From NCBI GenBank assembly GCA_934373455.1, contig CAKRON010000004.1:1-64000 (forward strand): a stretch of DNA of 64,000 bases. The letters are read 5' to 3'. The notes under the pieces were generated by a model, which was not told the DNA's origin, did no database searches, and was given only the letters and a program-made list of their open reading frames with translations. Below are positions 61,503 to 64,000 of the stretch, one piece after another. Origin of the DNA: an uncultured Marvinbryantia sp. GTDB lineage: Bacteria; Bacillota; Clostridia; Lachnospirales; Lachnospiraceae. Position 1 is the stretch's first letter; each line of letters starts with the position of its first letter. A program made the translations under genes and the position numbers.

Positions 61503-62003
61503 ATGACATTTCTTAACGTCTTAATCATTATTCTGGTCATTTTAGTAATTGCTCTCGGGGTTCTGTATTACTTCGGCAAGAAAACACAGAAGAGACAGGC
61601 CGAACAGATGGAGCAGATGGAAGCTGTAAAGCAGACCGTTTCCATGTTAGTAATTGACAAAAAGATGTTACGTTTAAAAGATTCCGGACTTCCTCAGATG
61701 GTCATTGACCAGACTCCAAAGCTTATGAGACGCTCCAAGCTTCCAATTGTGAAAGCAAAGGTTGGTCCAAGAATCATGACTCTTGTTGCAGATGCAAAAG
61801 TTTATGACGTGATTCCGGTAAAGAAAGAAGTAAAAGCAACTGTAAGTGGTATTTATATTACAGATGTCCGTGGAGTAAGAGGTCCGCTGGAGCAGCCTGT
61901 GAAGAAAAAAGGCTTTTTCGCTAAAATTCGAAACAAAGCACAGGATACTCTTGATAAAGAAGCAGCTGCCAATGCATCTGCTAAATCAAAAAAGAAAAAA
62001 TAA
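61503..62003 (+). CDS. single-pass membrane protein of unknown function
   Basis: A 166-residue protein I cannot name. One N-terminal membrane helix (about 4-24), a charged coiled stretch (KKTQKRQAEQMEQMEAVKQ), a beta-rich cytoplasmic or external domain (about 45-130, with KLPIVKAKVGPRIMTLVADAKVYDVIPVKK region) and a Lys/Ala-rich tail. GAGGAGGG precedes the ATG. It has its own promoter and terminator and stands alone on the plus strand between two minus-strand genes. Confidence 0.7.
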   Translation: MTFLNVLIIILVILVIALGVLYYFGKKTQKRQAEQMEQMEAVKQTVSMLVIDKKMLRLKDSGLPQMVIDQTPKLMRRSKLPIVKAKVGPRIMTLVADAKVYDVIPVKKEVKATVSGIYITDVRGVRGPLEQPVKKKGFFAKIRNKAQDTLDKEAAANASAKSKKKK

Positions 62004-62008
62004 GCGTA

Positions 62009-62052
62009 CAAAAAGACTGGCTGCGATATCTATCGTTTCCAGTCTTTTCTTC
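62009..62052 (+). terminator. terminator of the plus-strand membrane protein
   Basis: AAAAGACTGG pairs with CCAGTCTTTT, followed by CTTCTTTC, ten bases after the stop at 62003. Confidence 0.65.
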
Positions 62053-62110
62053 TTTCAAGAAGGCCGAAAGCATTCTTGCTGCGATATGTGCTTCATGCAA
62101 CGCATAGCAG

Positions 62111-63124
62111 CTATCTCTCGCCTTCATTGGCCTCTTCCATTATAATACTTTCATTTACCATTTCTTCATAGTGAAGTCGTATGATCGCCTGTGGCCAGTT
62201 TACCTGAACCAGTGCAGTCTTTTGTCTTTCTTTTCCGGCTTTTCGTATTTCATCCATAAGCTCCTGAAAGATTTCTTTTGTCAGATATCCTCCCCGCCAG
62301 TGAAAAGTCAATGTTTTACCTTTTTTTGCCGCCTGCAGAGATCTTTTATACACGTCTTCTATTTTTGTAAAGGATAGCTTCTTTTCCTTATAGTAGAAAT
62401 GATCATGATTTTTGCAAACCGGAGCCGGAGCAATCAATGGTTCATGGTCACGGAATATTTGCTGATCATCCAGATTAAAATAATCATATCTCAATTCCTT
62501 TACATCTTTTCCCAATGTATTATCAAATGTCACATCCAGATGATAGTATTCCCCATTGATTCTAACAACATTCCAGGTATGGCGATATTTAATCCCTTTA
62601 TCTGGATTATTTCCGCAAATTGCAATCACACACCATACACCTAAAGCATCCAGAAGCACTTTGACTGCTTTTGCAATTCCCTCACAGACACCTACGCCCT
62701 GCCCCAGCGGTCCGATTATTTCATGGGAATACGCTTTCTTTAATTTGTCATACTGTACATTTTCACAGATGAAATCATGTACATATTTTTCTTTTTCCCA
62801 CTCTGTAAAGTCTTTTGCCGGACGTACCAGTTTTTCTACTCTGGCTTTCATGGCTTTCTGATGTTCTTTTACTTTTTCTTTTTCAAATAAATATTCCGGC
62901 ACGAAGATCAGATTCGGTGAATCTTTATAGTAACGATATTTGTATCCCGTCAACCAGAAAACCTCCGGATGGTCCAGACGCATTTGAAAGAATACCTGAT
63001 ATAAAGCTTCTGCCTCCAGCTTTGGCAATAAAATTTCACTTTCCAGCGCATGTATTCCCTTTAACAGACTATGATACGCTGCCTGCTGCTGTTTACTCAT
63101 ATGTTGATAATAATACGCTTCCAT
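62111..63124 (-). CDS. transglutaminase-like cysteine protease domain protein
   Basis: A 337-residue protein without signal peptide. Its centre (about 115-220) is a transglutaminase-like core: Cys in GVGVCEGIAKAVKVLL, His in YRHTWNVVRING and Asp in YYHLDVTFDN form the expected Cys-His-Asp triad. A C-terminal region (about 260-337) follows. These domains act as proteases or cross-linkers; no partner is known. It lies next to the SMC-like ATPase fragment on the same strand, 39 bases apart, so may belong to that operon. Confidence 0.8.
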   Translation of the reverse strand: MEAYYYQHMSKQQQAAYHSLLKGIHALESEILLPKLEAEALYQVFFQMRLDHPEVFWLTGYKYRYYKDSPNLIFVPEYLFEKEKVKEHQKAMKARVEKLVRPAKDFTEWEKEKYVHDFICENVQYDKLKKAYSHEIIGPLGQGVGVCEGIAKAVKVLLDALGVWCVIAICGNNPDKGIKYRHTWNVVRINGEYYHLDVTFDNTLGKDVKELRYDYFNLDDQQIFRDHEPLIAPAPVCKNHDHFYYKEKKLSFTKIEDVYKRSLQAAKKGKTLTFHWRGGYLTKEIFQELMDEIRKAGKERQKTALVQVNWPQAIIRLHYEEMVNESIIMEEANEGER

Positions 63125-63163
63125 CTTTTGTTTCCGCCTTTTTTAGAATTTTATTCGACAAAT

Positions 63164-63781
63164 TTAAAACAGCAATTCCATCTGTTCAGCGACCTGAATC
63201 CTTGCCGTGATCAGCTCGTCCGGTTCTTTTCCTCTCTTATGCTCTGCCTTCAAATACTGCAGACCACCTCTTAAACCTGCCGCAATCAAATTCAAAACAT
63301 AAATATTATCAAATCTGTTATAGATGGAATCTCCTCCCAGTCCTGTCAGACAAATCATCTGTGTATTTGTTTTTCTTGCCATATCCATCAACGGAATCAG
63401 CAGGTGAGAAGCATTCGTCTGTGCAAATGGGTTATCCATAATCAGTACTTTTCCTTCATTTTTGTCTGCAAAAATATCCGTGTCATCCCGTCTCATATAA
63501 TAAAGCAAGCTGGACATTTCCGATTCCCACCACCTGATCGTAATGGTTGAATTATAATCGATCTTTCCCAGATTTCTGTGGATTTCCAGAACATAATCTT
63601 CCATAAGTTCTACGATTCGTTCTTTTTCTCTTTCCACCACTGAAATATCAATCTCCAGTTTTTCCATGAGGCTGTCGTAGGACTGAACTGTTGTGGTTAG
63701 CTGCATCAGAACACGGTCTGCACTCGCATAAGACGCATATATCGTGTACTTTTCATTTAGTTTTTCTGCTTCTCTCTCCAC
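63164..63781 (-). CDS. C-terminal part of an SMC-like ATPase
   Basis: A 205-residue frame that looks like the end of a larger coiled-coil ATPase: a helical coil (1-75), then a Walker B-like core GKVLIMDNPFAQTNASHL with a typical LxxLxxMA helix after it, and ICLTGLGGDSIYNRFDNIYVLN as the last strand and H-loop-like region. It starts with GTG that shares its G with the TAG of the upstream frame (TAGTG). No Shine-Dalgarno site precedes it. I think it is either translationally coupled or the second half of a frameshifted gene that goes on to the right. Confidence 0.6.
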   Translation of the reverse strand: MEREAEKLNEKYTIYASYASADRVLMQLTTTVQSYDSLMEKLEIDISVVEREKERIVELMEDYVLEIHRNLGKIDYNSTITIRWWESEMSSLLYYMRRDDTDIFADKNEGKVLIMDNPFAQTNASHLLIPLMDMARKTNTQMICLTGLGGDSIYNRFDNIYVLNLIAAGLRGGLQYLKAEHKRGKEPDELITARIQVAEQMELLF

Positions 63782-64000
63782 TATATTGTATATTCAGACT
63801 GTTTTCTTTTCTTCCAGTAGCCTTCTCTGGCTTGTTTCTGATGTTGCATCTCGATACCGACCTTTGCAATCAAAATCTGACGTTCTTCATGTGATTTTCT
63901 CAGACTCGCCAATTCCTGTATCGCTTCTTGGATCATTCTTTCCTGTTCCTGCTTTTCTTCTTCAAGAACTCTACACCGTTCCTGCACTTCTTTCCAGTTT
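63781..64000 (-). CDS. coiled-coil protein, partial at the right edge
   Basis: The frame is open from the right edge and ends at TAG 63781. The visible 72 residues (ending KKRKQSEYTI) are almost all coiled coil with many Glu, Gln, Lys and Arg. The stop codon overlaps the start of the next frame by one base. It is probably the middle part of the same SMC-like ATPase (if a frameshift is present) or its upstream partner. The rest lies beyond the window. Confidence 0.55.
   Translation of the reverse strand, partial: NWKEVQERCRVLEEEKQEQERMIQEAIQELASLRKSHEERQILIAKVGIEMQHQKQAREGYWKKRKQSEYTI

Overview
The window reads as chromosome of a spore-forming, gut-type Clostridia bacterium, most likely Lachnospiraceae. 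The case rests on AT-rich DNA (about 40% GC by eye), strong AGGAGG-type ribosome sites, sporulation genes (spoIIE, yabP, yabQ, cotS) beside division and translation genes, and low-GC Gram-positive families such as RqcP, HflX and DivIC. No species can be named from sequence alone. Nearly all genes lie on the minus strand; the plus-strand exceptions are a small XRE regulator (13249), an NSS-type transporter (42643) and a small membrane protein (61503).

Region by region. 1-2.9 kb holds a MarR regulator and a GH13 amylase. 3-9.8 kb holds ftsH, hpt, tilS, a SpoIIE without membrane domain, then a creatininase-family hydrolase and the riboflavin transporter ribU behind an FMN riboswitch. 10.1-13.7 kb is an accessory island: an Rpn-like PD-(D/E)XK protein, four small proteins (two of them paralogues, one only 42 residues), a serine recombinase, a divergent XRE regulator with palindromic operators, and a 172-bp imperfect palindrome. 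13.7-22.3 kb returns to core genes: phosphohexomutase, a stand-alone HPt protein, trpS, tRNA-Met, divIC-yabQ-yabP, rqcP, hup, cotS, cca and uppP.

22.3-31.6 kb carries a large anchored protein with a methyltransferase, a pseudouridine synthase, a cold-shock protein, hflX, a TPR lipoprotein and a PutP symporter. 31.9-35.3 kb is a potassium-uptake cluster (trkA-trkH) with a TetR gene. 35.5-37.9 kb is a two-gene unit of a DUF6110-like small protein and an unusual P1B ATPase whose fourth-helix motif is SCALK; it resembles the ferrosome (iron-storage organelle) loci of anaerobes and is the most interesting candidate system here. Then come a rhodanese-TtcA fusion, a PanE/Ldh-type reductase pair with an XRE regulator and a transporter, radA-clpC led by a GntR gene instead of ctsR, the purE-M-N-D operon, and pyrF-pyrE with small membrane genes.

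From 53 to 64 kb: an M29-type aminopeptidase gene interrupted by one in-frame TGA; a trigger-factor-like lipoprotein with a long Ser/Glu/Thr minisatellite; a polysaccharide deacetylase with the same kind of linker; a transglutaminase-like protein; and the C-terminal part of an SMC-like ATPase that is split by a frame change and runs off the right edge.

Family names come from recognising motifs in the translations, not from database searches. Start codons were moved from the longest open frame where a ribosome-binding site made a downstream start clearly better.
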